Shown in pieces: positions 35,163-43,581 of a DNA stretch of 64,000 nt (within the stretch, counting starts at the first letter, position 1; every line of letters begins with the position of its first letter). The translations under genes and the position numbers were made by a program. The DNA comes from Mucilaginibacter sp. PAMB04168 (lineage in GTDB: Bacteria > Bacteroidota > Bacteroidia > Sphingobacteriales > Sphingobacteriaceae): the NCBI RefSeq assembly GCF_039634365.2, contig NZ_CP155079.2, positions 4,960,001 through 5,024,000 on the forward strand. The letters run 5' to 3'. The notes beneath the pieces were generated by a model, which saw only the letters and a list, made by a program, of their open reading frames with translations, was not told the origin of the DNA and searched no databases.

Positions 35163-36140
35163 CTACGCCGCTACCTCGCGCTGGTACTTGTTACGGTACT
35201 CAATAGGTGATAAGCCGGTAATGCGTTTAAAGGTAGTCCGGAAGGCTTTGGTATCGGTATAACCTACATTATACATTACTTCATTCACGTTCTCGCGCGT
35301 GTTTTCTAAACTCATTTTGGCGGCTTCTATTTTTACACGCTGTATATACTCTATCACAGTATTGGCAGTAGCCTTTTTAAAGCGCCGTTCCAAATTACGC
35401 CGGCCTAAGGCAAACATGGAAGCTAATTGCTCTACCGTAATTTTTTCCTGGTAGTTGTTCTCAATAAATTCCTGCGCTTTTTTGATCGGATCATCGGCAT
35501 GATCTTTCTGCCCCTGAAAGATGATAAACGGCGATTGGCTGCTGCGTTCCATTTCAATAGCAAACACTTTTGAACTCAGCACGGCCATTTCGCGGCCGGC
35601 ATACTTCTCAATCAGGTATAAAATAAGATTTAGATAAGAAAACGCCCCTCCGCTTGAATAAATGCCCTGCTCGTCGGTGATGATCTTTTCGGTTACCAGC
35701 TCCACATCCGGGAACATGCGTTTAAAATCATTTGCAGCCATCCAGTGGGTCGCACATTTTTTGCCCGTAAGCAAGCCGGTTGAAGCCAGCAAAAATGCGC
35801 CCATGCACAAACTGGCCACTTCGGCGCCGTTTTGATACTGCTTAATAATCCAGGGGATAAATTCTTTATTATTTTCTACAGCACGGGTAATCTCACCATC
35901 TAAAGCTGGGATAATAATGAGATCTGTTTTTTTCACATCATCAAGCACCACATTGGTATTCACCGTAAATAAGCCACCTGTAATGGGCGTAGCTTTATCT
36001 AGCCCCACCAGCTCAACCTTAAATACAGGGGCCAGCCCTTTGGCGGCAAAAAAATGATTCACTTGCGTGAGTAATTGTCTTGAGCCTTCCAGGCTTCCCA
36101 GAATAGCTCCTTTAGGTACTAAGATTGAAATGTGCTTCAT
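35163..36140 (-). CDS. GlxA-family AraC-type transcriptional regulator
   Basis: The protein has 325 residues from the ATG at 36138-36140; an upstream start adds 12 residues without family match. An N-terminal DJ-1/PfpI-like class I amidotransferase fold holds a Cys in VASLCMGAFLLAS, the nucleophile-elbow position. The C-terminal AraC helix-turn-helix pair covers the last 100 residues (SMFALGRRNLERRFKKAT and YNVGYTDTKAFRTTFKRITG). The type regulates catabolic or stress genes in response to small molecules. It diverges from the RibD-like/VOC/DoxX run, which is the likely target. Confidence 0.9.
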   Translation of the reverse strand: MKHISILVPKGAILGSLEGSRQLLTQVNHFFAAKGLAPVFKVELVGLDKATPITGGLFTVNTNVVLDDVKKTDLIIIPALDGEITRAVENNKEFIPWIIKQYQNGAEVASLCMGAFLLASTGLLTGKKCATHWMAANDFKRMFPDVELVTEKIITDEQGIYSSGGAFSYLNLILYLIEKYAGREMAVLSSKVFAIEMERSSQSPFIIFQGQKDHADDPIKKAQEFIENNYQEKITVEQLASMFALGRRNLERRFKKATANTVIEYIQRVKIEAAKMSLENTRENVNEVMYNVGYTDTKAFRTTFKRITGLSPIEYRNKYQREVAA

Positions 36141-36224
36141 GCTATCAAATCTAAGTGAAAGTATTGTCGCAATCAACCCCTTAAATTGCCGTAATTTACA
36201 CCTACAGCAACCACCTGTTACCTA

Positions 36225-36232
36225 TAACTTTG
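36225..36232 (+). promoter_or_regulatory. Promoter -7 element ahead of the RibD-like gene
   Basis: TAACTTTG matches TAnnTTTG fully. No -33 element was found at the usual spacing. The predicted start (about 36239) leaves a leader of about 34 bases to the ATG at 36273. Confidence 0.4.
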
Positions 36233-36272
36233 TTTTGTTGGTTAGCTAATGCACTGGCTAACTGTTACAAGC

Positions 36273-36842
36273 ATGCGCAAATTAGTACTCTCCATAAACA
36301 TCACGATGGATGGCCTGATGGCCGGCCCCCACGGTGAACTGGACTGGCACTATGCACACTGGAGTGATGAAATGGCCCTGGAAAGTAATCGCCACTTGCA
36401 ATTAATGGGTGCCATTATAGTAGGCAGGGTTACTTACGAGGCCATGGTGAGATATTGGTCGCAGGTGGCGGTAAGCCCTTTAACGTCTGACAGAGACAGG
36501 AGCTATGCCCACTTAATTTGCGGTTTGCCTAAAATTGTGTTTTCCTACACAATGCAAGAGCTGAGCAAACCGCAATCTAAACTGGCTAAAGGCCGGCTGG
36601 TTGACGAGGTAATGTACCTGAAGCACCAAGCGGGTAAAGATATTATATCATGGGGTGGTATAAACATGGCGCATGCCTTAATTGAAGCTGACCTGGTTGA
36701 TGAATACTGGCTTTGGGTAGCGCCTGTAATATTGCAAGAGGGCGTGCCTTTATTCATTAACCTGCAACGAAGGCAACGTCTCAAGCTCATTAAAATGCAT
36801 GCATTTAGCAATGGTGTAACGCTATTTAAATACCAAGTATAA
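36273..36842 (+). CDS. RibD C-terminal (dihydrofolate-reductase-like) protein
   Basis: The protein has 189 residues from the ATG at 36273, where MRKLVLSINITMDGLMAGP is the family N-terminus; an in-frame ATG at 36249 is less likely. The fold is that of the RibD C-terminal/DHFR-like reductases (VGRVTYEAM, DIISWGGINMAHALIEADLVDEYWLWVAPVIL). Such stand-alone proteins are predicted NADPH-dependent reductases, but their substrates are unknown; neither folate nor riboflavin synthesis is implied. It is the first of a co-directional run with VOC, DoxX and GyrI-like genes. Confidence 0.9.
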   Translation: MRKLVLSINITMDGLMAGPHGELDWHYAHWSDEMALESNRHLQLMGAIIVGRVTYEAMVRYWSQVAVSPLTSDRDRSYAHLICGLPKIVFSYTMQELSKPQSKLAKGRLVDEVMYLKHQAGKDIISWGGINMAHALIEADLVDEYWLWVAPVILQEGVPLFINLQRRQRLKLIKMHAFSNGVTLFKYQV

Positions 36843-36881
36843 AACCGATTTACAAGATTATTAACACTAAATTTAAAACAC

Positions 36882-37295
36882 ATGAAACGTATTGATGCTT
36901 ACCTTTTTTTTGAAGACAACTGCCGCGAGGCTATGACCTTTTACCATGAGTGCTTTGGTGGAGAACTGTTTATGCAGTCTGTTGGCGATACACCGGCCGC
37001 CAGCCACATGCCGCCACATATGAGTAACTTTATAATGCATGCCAGCATTAAGAACGAGAATGTTATCTTAATGGCGTCCGACAACTGCATGGGCCAGCCT
37101 ATTATAAAAGGCAAGGATGTAAGTCTGGCTATATCATGTAATAGTGTAGAGGAGTTGAATGATCTGTTTGCCAGGCTTTGTGCAGGTGGTAAAGTAATTA
37201 GCCAGCCCAAGCTTGAGTTTTGGGGTGATACGTTTGGCTCATTAGTAGATAGGTACGGCTTTAATTGGATGCTGTTTCACAATGCCAACCAATAG
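36882..37295 (+). CDS. VOC-family protein (PhnB/glyoxalase-like)
   Basis: The protein has 137 residues, PhnB-like, with the N-terminal AYLFFEDNCREAMTFYHECFGGE and the C-terminal FGSLVDRYGFNWML. It belongs to the vicinal-oxygen-chelate fold used by glyoxalases, bleomycin-resistance proteins and demethylmenaquinone-methyltransferase-like PhnB proteins. The specific reaction is unknown. It follows the RibD-like gene by 39 bases. Confidence 0.92.
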   Translation: MKRIDAYLFFEDNCREAMTFYHECFGGELFMQSVGDTPAASHMPPHMSNFIMHASIKNENVILMASDNCMGQPIIKGKDVSLAISCNSVEELNDLFARLCAGGKVISQPKLEFWGDTFGSLVDRYGFNWMLFHNANQ

Positions 37296-37359
37296 CTTTT
37301 ACCTATAGGAATTAATACTTAAATTAAATAAACCTTATTGCAATTTAACTCCTAATGAT

Positions 37360-37797
37360 ATGAAGAAGATCACAATTATTTACTGGATATTAACCGGCTT
37401 GTTCACTTTTGTAATGCTGGGCTCAGCCATACCCGATGTATTAATGATGGATTTGGCTAAGCAAGGCTTTGCCGAAATACAACTGCCGGCATACCTGCTT
37501 CCTTTTGTAGGTGTAGCAAAGGTGTTAGGCGTAATAGCCATACTGGTACCTGGCTATCCGCGTGTAAAGGAATGGGCTTACGCCGGCTTAACTTATGATT
37601 TGCTTGGCGCCATTTATTCCGTTGCCGCATCCGGCAAACCGGCAAAAGACTGGGCACCTATGTTTGTGCTGATTGCACTGGCAGCAGGCGCCTACATCTA
37701 TTACCATAAAAAGCTAAAAGCCGACATCTTAAAAAAAACCAACAACAGCCTGCCAGGCAACCAGTCAACGGCAGGCTTCGATACATCGTTTGTATAA
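37360..37797 (+). CDS. DoxX-family membrane protein
   Basis: The protein has 145 residues with four hydrophobic helices (about residues 5-25, 43-63, 73-93 and 97-117), typical of DoxX-like proteins. A C-terminal cytoplasmic tail of about 30 residues follows. Family members are linked to oxidative-stress or thiol metabolism complexes, without proven activity here. The gene is 12 bases upstream of the broken GyrI-like gene, so the two were one operon. Confidence 0.88.
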   Translation: MKKITIIYWILTGLFTFVMLGSAIPDVLMMDLAKQGFAEIQLPAYLLPFVGVAKVLGVIAILVPGYPRVKEWAYAGLTYDLLGAIYSVAASGKPAKDWAPMFVLIALAAGAYIYYHKKLKADILKKTNNSLPGNQSTAGFDTSFV

Positions 37798-37809
37798 ATA
37801 GTACTATAT

Positions 37810-38322
37810 ATGGTTGCTCTAGAGCAAAACACCAAGCAGCCTATATTACATACTGGCTGCGCCCAACCTTACGTGGCTATACCTGTGCAACTCACCTTAA
37901 ACGAGTGGCACAAATTAGATATACTGGCAAGTGAGCTAACAGAATGGCTTACTTGCCAGCGTACGCCGGTAACCGGCCCCTTATTTTATCGATATTTAAG
38001 GGTAAATAACATAGACAAAAGCTATAGCCTCGAAGTTGGCTTCCCAATCAGTGAACCTGCGCCCGGCAACGGGTATATCATCGCCGGAACAATTCCTGAT
38101 GGAACTTTTGCAACTCTGGTTCATTGTGGTTACCCAAAAGGTATAGCCCACACCTATTCCTTGTTGCATAATTAGGCTGCCGGGCAAGGCATCCAGTTTA
38201 AAATGCATCGTGCTGGTGAATGCGAACACTGGGCGGGCCGCTTTGAATTTCACCTTACAGAGCCGGCCGGCCAGTTTAACGGCCCAGACTGCCGCACAGC
38301 TGTCGCTTTACTCTTAGCATAG
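37810..38322 (+). pseudogene. GyrI-like effector-binding protein broken by an in-frame TAG
   Basis: The first 121 codons (37810-38172) encode the N-terminal part of a GyrI-like/AraC effector-binding domain, ending TYSLLHN. A TAG at 38173-38175 interrupts it, but the same frame continues without a further stop to 38322 with the family's C-terminus (AAGQGIQFKMHRAGECEHWAG, then RFEFHLTEPAG). Full length would be 170 residues. The stop sits where the family usually has Trp (LL-x-W-A-x-x-QGI), so one G-to-A change, TGG to TAG, explains it. It may be a recent pseudogene, a sequencing error or, less likely, read-through. These domains bind hydrophobic small molecules. Confidence 0.8.
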
Positions 38323-38404
38323 CTTTAAGCTAAAAACAGACAATTTACTGTATACCTCTCTAACAAAAAAGACCTTGTGTTGAAATCATTTAAGCCCGGC
38401 TGTG

Positions 38405-38412
38405 TATCTTTG
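38405..38412 (+). promoter_or_regulatory. -7 promoter element directly ahead of the methyltransferase start
   Basis: TATCTTTG is a full match to TAnnTTTG and lies five bases from the ATG at 38418. A start seven bases downstream would give a leaderless or nearly leaderless message. The -33 region is weak (a TTG 22 bases upstream). Confidence 0.45.
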
Positions 38413-38417
38413 CCAGC

Positions 38418-39605
38418 ATGTTTGAGGTGATACTGAAGAAAGGTAAAGAAAAAGCGGTACTGCAGCGCCATCCCTGGGTATTTTCGGGTGCCATTGAGCG
38501 GGTAAAGGGCAAGCCTGCCAACGGCGATGTAGTGAAACTAATAGATGCGCAAGGCCGCTTTATGGCTTACGGATTTTATAACGACCAATCGCGCGTGGCA
38601 TTGCGCCTTTTGGAATGGGACGAGAATACGCCGATTGATGAGAACTGGTTTCGTAGAAAAGTGGCTATTGCTGTTGAAAGCCGTAACTATGTATTACAAT
38701 CGGGCAAAACCGATACCTGCCGCCTCATTTTCAGCGAAGCCGATTACCTGCCCGGACTAATTGTGGACAAGTATGCCGATTACTTATCGTTACAAATACT
38801 TACCTCAGGTATTCAAAACAACCTTTCTGTAATAATTGATGAGCTGCAGCGCCTGCTACAGCCTAAAGGCATATACGATAAAAGTGATGCCACTTCACGT
38901 GCGCACGAGGGATTAGCCACTACCAATGAGGTGTTGGCCGGCAGCCCGCCGCCCGAGCTGGTAGAGGTTAAAGAGAACGATATTACATACGTTATTAATA
39001 TTGCCGAAGGCCAAAAGTCTGGCTTTTACTGCGATCAGCGCGATAACCGCCATATACTAGCCAGCCATGCAGCAGGCAAGAAGGTACTGGATTGCTTTAG
39101 CTATACAGGCGGTTTTACGTTGAACAGCCTCAAACAAGGCGCTGCCTTTGTAACCAGTGTTGATAGCTCCGCACTGGCTATTGAGACGTTGAGAAAGAAT
39201 ATTGAATTGAACGGCCTTGATGCCGCCAGGCACGCAGCCGTACAATCGGATGTTAACAAACAACTGCGGCGCTTTAAAGAGGATGGCGAAATGTTTGATG
39301 TGATCGTGCTCGACCCACCCAAATATGCCCCATCACGCTCGGCGCTTGACCGTGCCTCACGAGCTTATAAAGACCTGAACCGCATAGCTATGCTACTGCT
39401 GAATAAGGGCGGCTTACTGGCTACCTTCTCCTGTTCGGGGGCTATGGATATTGATACGTTTAAACAGGTACTGGCCTGGGCCGCACTGGATGCCGGCAAG
39501 CAGGTACAGTTCATTAACCAGTTCTGCCAACCCGAAGACCACCCGGTACGGGCATCGTTTCCGGAGGGTGAATATTTGAAGGGTTTGCTGTGCCGGGTTA
39601 TTTAG
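38418..39605 (+). CDS. Class I SAM-dependent rRNA methyltransferase (RlmI-like)
   Basis: The protein has 395 residues. An N-terminal PUA-like RNA-binding domain (about 1-75, HPWVFSGAI) is followed by an EEHUD-type hinge and a Rossmann methyltransferase domain with KVLDCFSYTGGFTLNS (SAM loop) and VIVLDPPKYAPS (catalytic Asp-Pro-Pro). This order is that of RlmI (YccW), which makes 5-methylcytosine 1962 in 23S rRNA. The conserved Cys in TFSCSG fits a m5C enzyme. The exact target base is inferred from the family. Confidence 0.9.
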   Translation: MFEVILKKGKEKAVLQRHPWVFSGAIERVKGKPANGDVVKLIDAQGRFMAYGFYNDQSRVALRLLEWDENTPIDENWFRRKVAIAVESRNYVLQSGKTDTCRLIFSEADYLPGLIVDKYADYLSLQILTSGIQNNLSVIIDELQRLLQPKGIYDKSDATSRAHEGLATTNEVLAGSPPPELVEVKENDITYVINIAEGQKSGFYCDQRDNRHILASHAAGKKVLDCFSYTGGFTLNSLKQGAAFVTSVDSSALAIETLRKNIELNGLDAARHAAVQSDVNKQLRRFKEDGEMFDVIVLDPPKYAPSRSALDRASRAYKDLNRIAMLLLNKGGLLATFSCSGAMDIDTFKQVLAWAALDAGKQVQFINQFCQPEDHPVRASFPEGEYLKGLLCRVI

Positions 39606-39654
39606 TTATGATTTATACAAACTAAACTGAGATTGGCCAGATATAAATTTTTAA

Positions 39655-39696
39655 AGCTGCTAACTATACCTCTCCGAGGAGGCATAGTTAGCAGCT
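39655..39696. terminator. Bidirectional terminator with 13-bp perfect stem
   Basis: AGCTGCTAACTAT (39655-39667) pairs perfectly with 39684-39696; the loop contains a second small pairing (CCTC/GAGG). It separates the convergent methyltransferase and TerC genes. Confidence 0.85.
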
Positions 39697-39743
39697 CTAA
39701 TTTCTTATTTAATATAAAGGGAGTGAAACAAACCCAGCCTCCT

Positions 39744-40517
39744 TTACCTTGGCCTATTAATGGTAACGGCCTTCTTTTCTCTTTTAGATTTAGCTTTCAG
39801 GTTAAGTAACTCCACCAGAATAGCAAAGGCCATTGAGAAATAAATATACCCTTTAGGTATTTCCTGATCAAATGCTTCTGCAAGCAGCGATACGCCTATC
39901 AATAACAGGAACGACAGCGCCAGCATTTTGACAGTAGGCCGGTTGTTCACAAAGGTGGCTATAGGCCCTGCAGCCCACATCATAATACCTACCGAAACAA
40001 CTACGGCGGCAATCATCACCTCCACATGATCGGCCAAACCCACGGCGGTAATAACCGAATCAAGCGAGAAAACAATATCCAAAAGCATTATTTGCACTAT
40101 AGCACCCCAGAATGAATGCGGCTTGGTATCTTCCTCGCCTTGCTCATCATGGTCTATATTCTCGTGTATTTCATGACTGCTTTTATAAATCAGAAATAAA
40201 CCGCCCACCAGCAGGATTAAATCCCGGCCTGAAAGCGACAAACGCTCCACCCACTCTGCATTGGTAATGTTCACTAAAGAGGCCAGATTAATGAATGGAT
40301 TTGTAAGCTTCATTATCCAGCTAATAGATAACAGGAGCAAAACACGGGTAATCATGGCTCCGGCCAGTCCTAACTTACGTGCTTTACCTTGTTCGGCCAC
40401 TGGCAGCTTACCGGCTTGTATTGAAATAAAAATGATGTTATCAATACCGAGTACAATCTCGAGCAGAGTTAGCGTAGCCAGCGATACCCAGGCTTCGGCA
40501 TCCGTTAGTAGTTCCAT
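39744..40517 (-). CDS. TerC-family integral membrane protein
   Basis: The protein has 257 residues with about seven membrane helices. It carries the TerC signatures LLEIVLGIDNIIFISI near the N-terminus and LLDIVFSLDSVITAVG in the middle, with Asp residues in helices. TerC/YkoY-type proteins export manganese or act in metal loading of secreted enzymes; tellurite resistance is only one historical link. No ter genes are nearby. The gene is transcribed alone, between two terminators. Confidence 0.9.
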   Translation of the reverse strand: MELLTDAEAWVSLATLTLLEIVLGIDNIIFISIQAGKLPVAEQGKARKLGLAGAMITRVLLLLSISWIMKLTNPFINLASLVNITNAEWVERLSLSGRDLILLVGGLFLIYKSSHEIHENIDHDEQGEEDTKPHSFWGAIVQIMLLDIVFSLDSVITAVGLADHVEVMIAAVVVSVGIMMWAAGPIATFVNNRPTVKMLALSFLLLIGVSLLAEAFDQEIPKGYIYFSMAFAILVELLNLKAKSKREKKAVTINRPR

Positions 40518-40553
40518 TGCTTAAAAGTAGATTTGTTACGGGCTAAAAGTAAC

Positions 40554-40583
40554 AAAACCCTTGCCGCAATCGACAAGGGTTTT
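40554..40583 (-). terminator. Terminator of the sigma/anti-sigma operon
   Basis: A perfect 10-bp stem AAAACCCTTG/CAAGGGTTTT (40554-40563 with 40574-40583) lies about 27 bases beyond the stop of the last operon gene and overlaps the terC upstream region. Confidence 0.8.
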
Positions 40584-40609
40584 CAAAAATATATCAAAAT
40601 CACTTAATC

Positions 40610-41971
40610 TTAGTCGAATTTAACGCTGGCGTAGCTCGATTTAATGGTGATCACCCTATCTGAATTTCCTTTATTTACCTGGCCTTTAAAGGTACGGGTT
40701 GAGGTAAAATGACGGTCATTGTCTGCAGGGGTGCGGCTAATTACTTTAACAGCACTATCGTTATAATCGAAGCTACCAAAGCGGGTGGTTACATCAAAGT
40801 CGTAGCTGTCTTTAACGCCTAAGTTCACTTTAGTAAATTGCGCATCTACATTAATGTTTTTACAGTTTTTGTCTACCGTTGTTACAGTAACACCGTCGCC
40901 ATAACGTGCCGAGATATCGCCCGAAGACTTCAGTTTATCTACGTTCATCGAACCGAAACTTATCTTGGCTCTCAGCTTGTCGGCAGTTCCTAAAATCAGT
41001 TTTCCATAACTTACGTTTACATCTCCACTGTACATAGAGGCAATTTTAGCATCTCCAAAGCTTACCTTAATATCGTTTTCGGGGTGGGTTAATTGCTGAG
41101 ACACCAATGTGCCATAAGATAACTTTAAATTCACCCGGCCTGATAAATCGGGCAGCATAACGCCGCCAAACTTATTGGTAAGATCGAGCTGGCTTTTAGC
41201 AGGCATGTAAACCACATAATTTACCTCCAGCTTGCTGGTATGGCTTTTGCCGCCATTAAACCAGGTGCCAATAACAAAGGTGTGGTTGCCGGTTGTATTG
41301 CGCTCAATGGTGGTTTTAAATGACACTACCGAGTTTTCTTTGCTATCGCTGATCGTAATCTTATCCAGCATTTTTTGCGCGTCCTCTTCCTCATTGGCAT
41401 AAGCCTTCATCTGCACATCAACCTTTATTTCGTTCTTGGTCCAGGTGTTAACCGTTACCTTACCGTAGGTGTTGTTAATTTCCAGCTTGTCATTAGCATC
41501 AACCGAATAGCTTTTGCTGTAAGCTTTGCTCTTTTCCTTCAGCTCACCGCTTTGCACTTTCTCCTTTAATGTCTTATCATCAAAGTTAAAGTTGTAATTA
41601 AAAGTACTTGTTGACGCCCTTGACAGGTCGGGTGTACGAAATGTTTTTGGAGAAATGCCAATGTTTGGTGACACTATTACGCCCAGCCCTTTGCTCAGGC
41701 CGCTTACATTAAGCTCATTGGTATATACCAAAGCCTGGCTGCTTAATTCTTTAGACAGCTTTTGCAGTTCAACTGATTTTTCTTTCAGCTTTTGTACCTG
41801 CATTTTGCTGATTTCCTTTTGCAGATCGCGCATTTGCTCCTGCAATTTTTCCATCTTTTTATCAAATTCTTTCTCGTCTTCGGCTTTATTTTTTTGTGCA
41901 AAGCTACCCTGAGCAACAGCGAATAAGCCGCATAACAAAAGCAGTTTGGCGTTAAATATTTTTGATTTCAT
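40610..41971 (-). CDS. Adhesin-like (DUF4097-type) secreted protein with coiled coil
   Basis: The protein has 453 residues: signal peptide (AVAQGSFAQ), a coiled coil at about 30-80 (MEKLQEQMRDLQKEISKMQ), then a long beta-helix-like region of short repeating strands with N/D-rich turns (KLEINNTYGKVTVNTWTKNE, GDVNVSYGKLILGTADKLRA). This pattern is typical of the DUF4097 family of putative adhesins in Bacteroidota. Its start overlaps the anti-sigma gene by 20 bases, so it is translated from the same transcript. The role may be in cell-envelope stress, by position only. Confidence 0.75.
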   Translation of the reverse strand: MKSKIFNAKLLLLCGLFAVAQGSFAQKNKAEDEKEFDKKMEKLQEQMRDLQKEISKMQVQKLKEKSVELQKLSKELSSQALVYTNELNVSGLSKGLGVIVSPNIGISPKTFRTPDLSRASTSTFNYNFNFDDKTLKEKVQSGELKEKSKAYSKSYSVDANDKLEINNTYGKVTVNTWTKNEIKVDVQMKAYANEEEDAQKMLDKITISDSKENSVVSFKTTIERNTTGNHTFVIGTWFNGGKSHTSKLEVNYVVYMPAKSQLDLTNKFGGVMLPDLSGRVNLKLSYGTLVSQQLTHPENDIKVSFGDAKIASMYSGDVNVSYGKLILGTADKLRAKISFGSMNVDKLKSSGDISARYGDGVTVTTVDKNCKNINVDAQFTKVNLGVKDSYDFDVTTRFGSFDYNDSAVKVISRTPADNDRHFTSTRTFKGQVNKGNSDRVITIKSSYASVKFD

Positions 41972-42518
41972 TGTTGGGTTCGTTTTTACTTCCTTTAAAC
42001 TGTTCTATTACTTCTAATTGCTGATTGAGCACCTCGGCTTGTATTTGCAAGTTCCGGATCATTGCACGTAAAACACGCTCCTGGTTAGGGCTGGTAACTA
42101 AATCATGCTTTAGTCTTTTATAAGATGCTTCCATCTTGTCAATCTCGCCGCTAAACTCCTGGTAAAGCTGCGGATCGCCTTTCGTTAATTCTTTTAACTC
42201 GGTACGCTTGGTTTCAATAAGCGAGGTATATTGTACCTGCTGTTTAGCATACTCTGGATTTATGGCCGCCAAATCAACACCGGCTGTTTTGCCACTGCGT
42301 AAGTAAAAGCTAAAACCTATACCCATCACTACAATAATAATGGCGGCTACCCGCAATACAAAACCTAAAGAAAAGGTTTTGGCTTCACGCTTCTTTGGCA
42401 TCTCAACTACAGGTGCCTCCATGTTTTCTTCAATGCGGCTCCATATATCCGCGCGTGGTTCCAGGTCATCAAACTCTTCGCGGTTGGCTCTGATAAAATC
42501 TTCTAATCGCTTGCTCAT
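41952..42518 (-). CDS. Putative anti-sigma factor (single membrane helix)
   Basis: The protein has 188 residues. A polar N-terminal part (RLEDFIRANREEFDDLEPRADIWSRIEENM) is followed by one membrane helix (about residues 49-69, VLRVAAIIIVVMGIGFSFYL) and a helical periplasmic tail. It directly follows an ECF sigma gene, its start sharing one base with the sigma stop (TAATG), which implies translational coupling. The topology fits an anti-sigma factor holding the sigma factor at the membrane. It lacks the ZAS zinc motif, so the assignment rests on position and topology. Confidence 0.7.
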   Translation of the reverse strand: MSKRLEDFIRANREEFDDLEPRADIWSRIEENMEAPVVEMPKKREAKTFSLGFVLRVAAIIIVVMGIGFSFYLRSGKTAGVDLAAINPEYAKQQVQYTSLIETKRTELKELTKGDPQLYQEFSGEIDKMEASYKRLKHDLVTSPNQERVLRAMIRNLQIQAEVLNQQLEVIEQFKGSKNEPNNEIKNI

Positions 42519-43075
42519 TATGCTACTCCTTTTATTCTTAACACTTCGCTCAGTTTCCTTTTAGCTCTCAAAAATTGTGTTCTTGAGGTGTTTTCGGTAA
42601 TATTCAAAATTTGTCCTATCTCTTCGTGGTCATATCCCTCCAGCAGGTATAATGATAAAACCACACGGTAACCTTCGGGCAAGAGTTTAATAGCTTCTTT
42701 AACCTGCGCTACCTTATATTGTACATCTTCATCATCATATTGCTCATCGTCGGCAATATTTTCCAGCTGTTCACTTTCCATCTCCACCCATTCCAGCTTA
42801 CGTTTACGCAACAGGTTAATGGAGCGGTTTACCACTATTTGTTTAAGCCACAGACCGAAAGTGGTTTCCTGTCTAAAATCCTTCACCTTGTTAAAGGCAT
42901 CTAAAAAGGATTCCTGAAGCACATCTTCAGCCTCGTCCATATTATTCAATATCCGGAATGCCACGTTTAACATGGCCTTCGAATAAAGACGATACAATTC
43001 ATAGCAGGCTTTTTTATTCCCCTGCTTGCAATCAACCACCAGTTGATAATGCTTGTCGATGTATAAGGCTTCCAA
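42518..43075 (-). CDS. ECF-type RNA polymerase sigma factor
   Basis: The protein has 185 residues with region 2 (ALYRLYSKAMLNVAFRILNNMDEAEDVLQESFLDAF, given as its landmark DEAEDVLQESF) and region 4 (LPEGYRVVLSLYLLEGYDHEEIGQIL, then TRTQFLRAKRKL). A region between has the acidic EDVQYKVAQ linker. It is the first gene of a sigma/anti-sigma/adhesin-like operon. ECF factors direct RNA polymerase to stress-response genes when the anti-sigma factor releases them. Its own promoter could not be read with confidence. Confidence 0.93.
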   Translation of the reverse strand: MEALYIDKHYQLVVDCKQGNKKACYELYRLYSKAMLNVAFRILNNMDEAEDVLQESFLDAFNKVKDFRQETTFGLWLKQIVVNRSINLLRKRKLEWVEMESEQLENIADDEQYDDEDVQYKVAQVKEAIKLLPEGYRVVLSLYLLEGYDHEEIGQILNITENTSRTQFLRAKRKLSEVLRIKGVA

Positions 43076-43581
43076 TTGTGATTAGCTTTCGAGTTAATAG
43101 ACGCAGCATTTTTCACAACGTTGCACGTACGTTAAAAAAACATACACTATTTTTAAAGCAAGTGTTAAGTTAGTAATTATTAACAGGGCATTTAAGCGCT
43201 TTTTACAAGAACCTAACTACAAAAATGATCATTCGTTATGCTGATTGTGATGCTGCCCTGTTAAATCAGCTTTACGCCAAGTGCCTGCAAGCCATGGCCG
43301 CAAGGTTGCTATCTGCTGCCATATTAGCGAAGTTGGTTGGCTAAGCCGGCAGTTACAGAATTTCTGAAGGAATACTATTTGTCACGTCCAGAAGAAATGC
43401 CAAACACGGCAATCGCCGTAGCGCAATTGAACAAGTTATTAACGGAAAGTCCTGCGCAGAGAGGCTTCTTTACTTATAATATCGGATCTAGATGTAAGTT
43501 TAAAACTTCTGACAAAGTAGTAGCTTAATAAAATACCTGTTTTAAACTGTTACAGGTGTTTTCAAAGGTTAAAGATTCACG
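43076..43581. other. Intergenic region without a convincing gene
   Basis: This gap of about 506 bases between the ECF sigma gene and the beta-lactamase-like gene holds two short plus-strand frames, 43225-43344 (39 codons, starts MIIRYADCDAALL) and 43337-43528 (63 codons, TTG start), in different frames and overlapping. They could be pieces of one decayed gene but no family is recognised. A terminator lies at 43530-43562. Confidence 0.55.
43530..43562 (-). terminator. Terminator of the beta-lactamase-like gene
   Basis: A stem of about 11 bp (AAAATACCTGT with 43552-43562, one G-U pair) encloses an 11-base loop, 20 bases past the stop of the minus-strand hydrolase gene; A-runs on the left give a U-tract. 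Confidence 0.7.

Noticed and set aside
39744..40517. Tellurite-resistance locus
   Set aside because: TerC stands alone without terZABDEF genes, as in the many housekeeping TerC/YkoY proteins.
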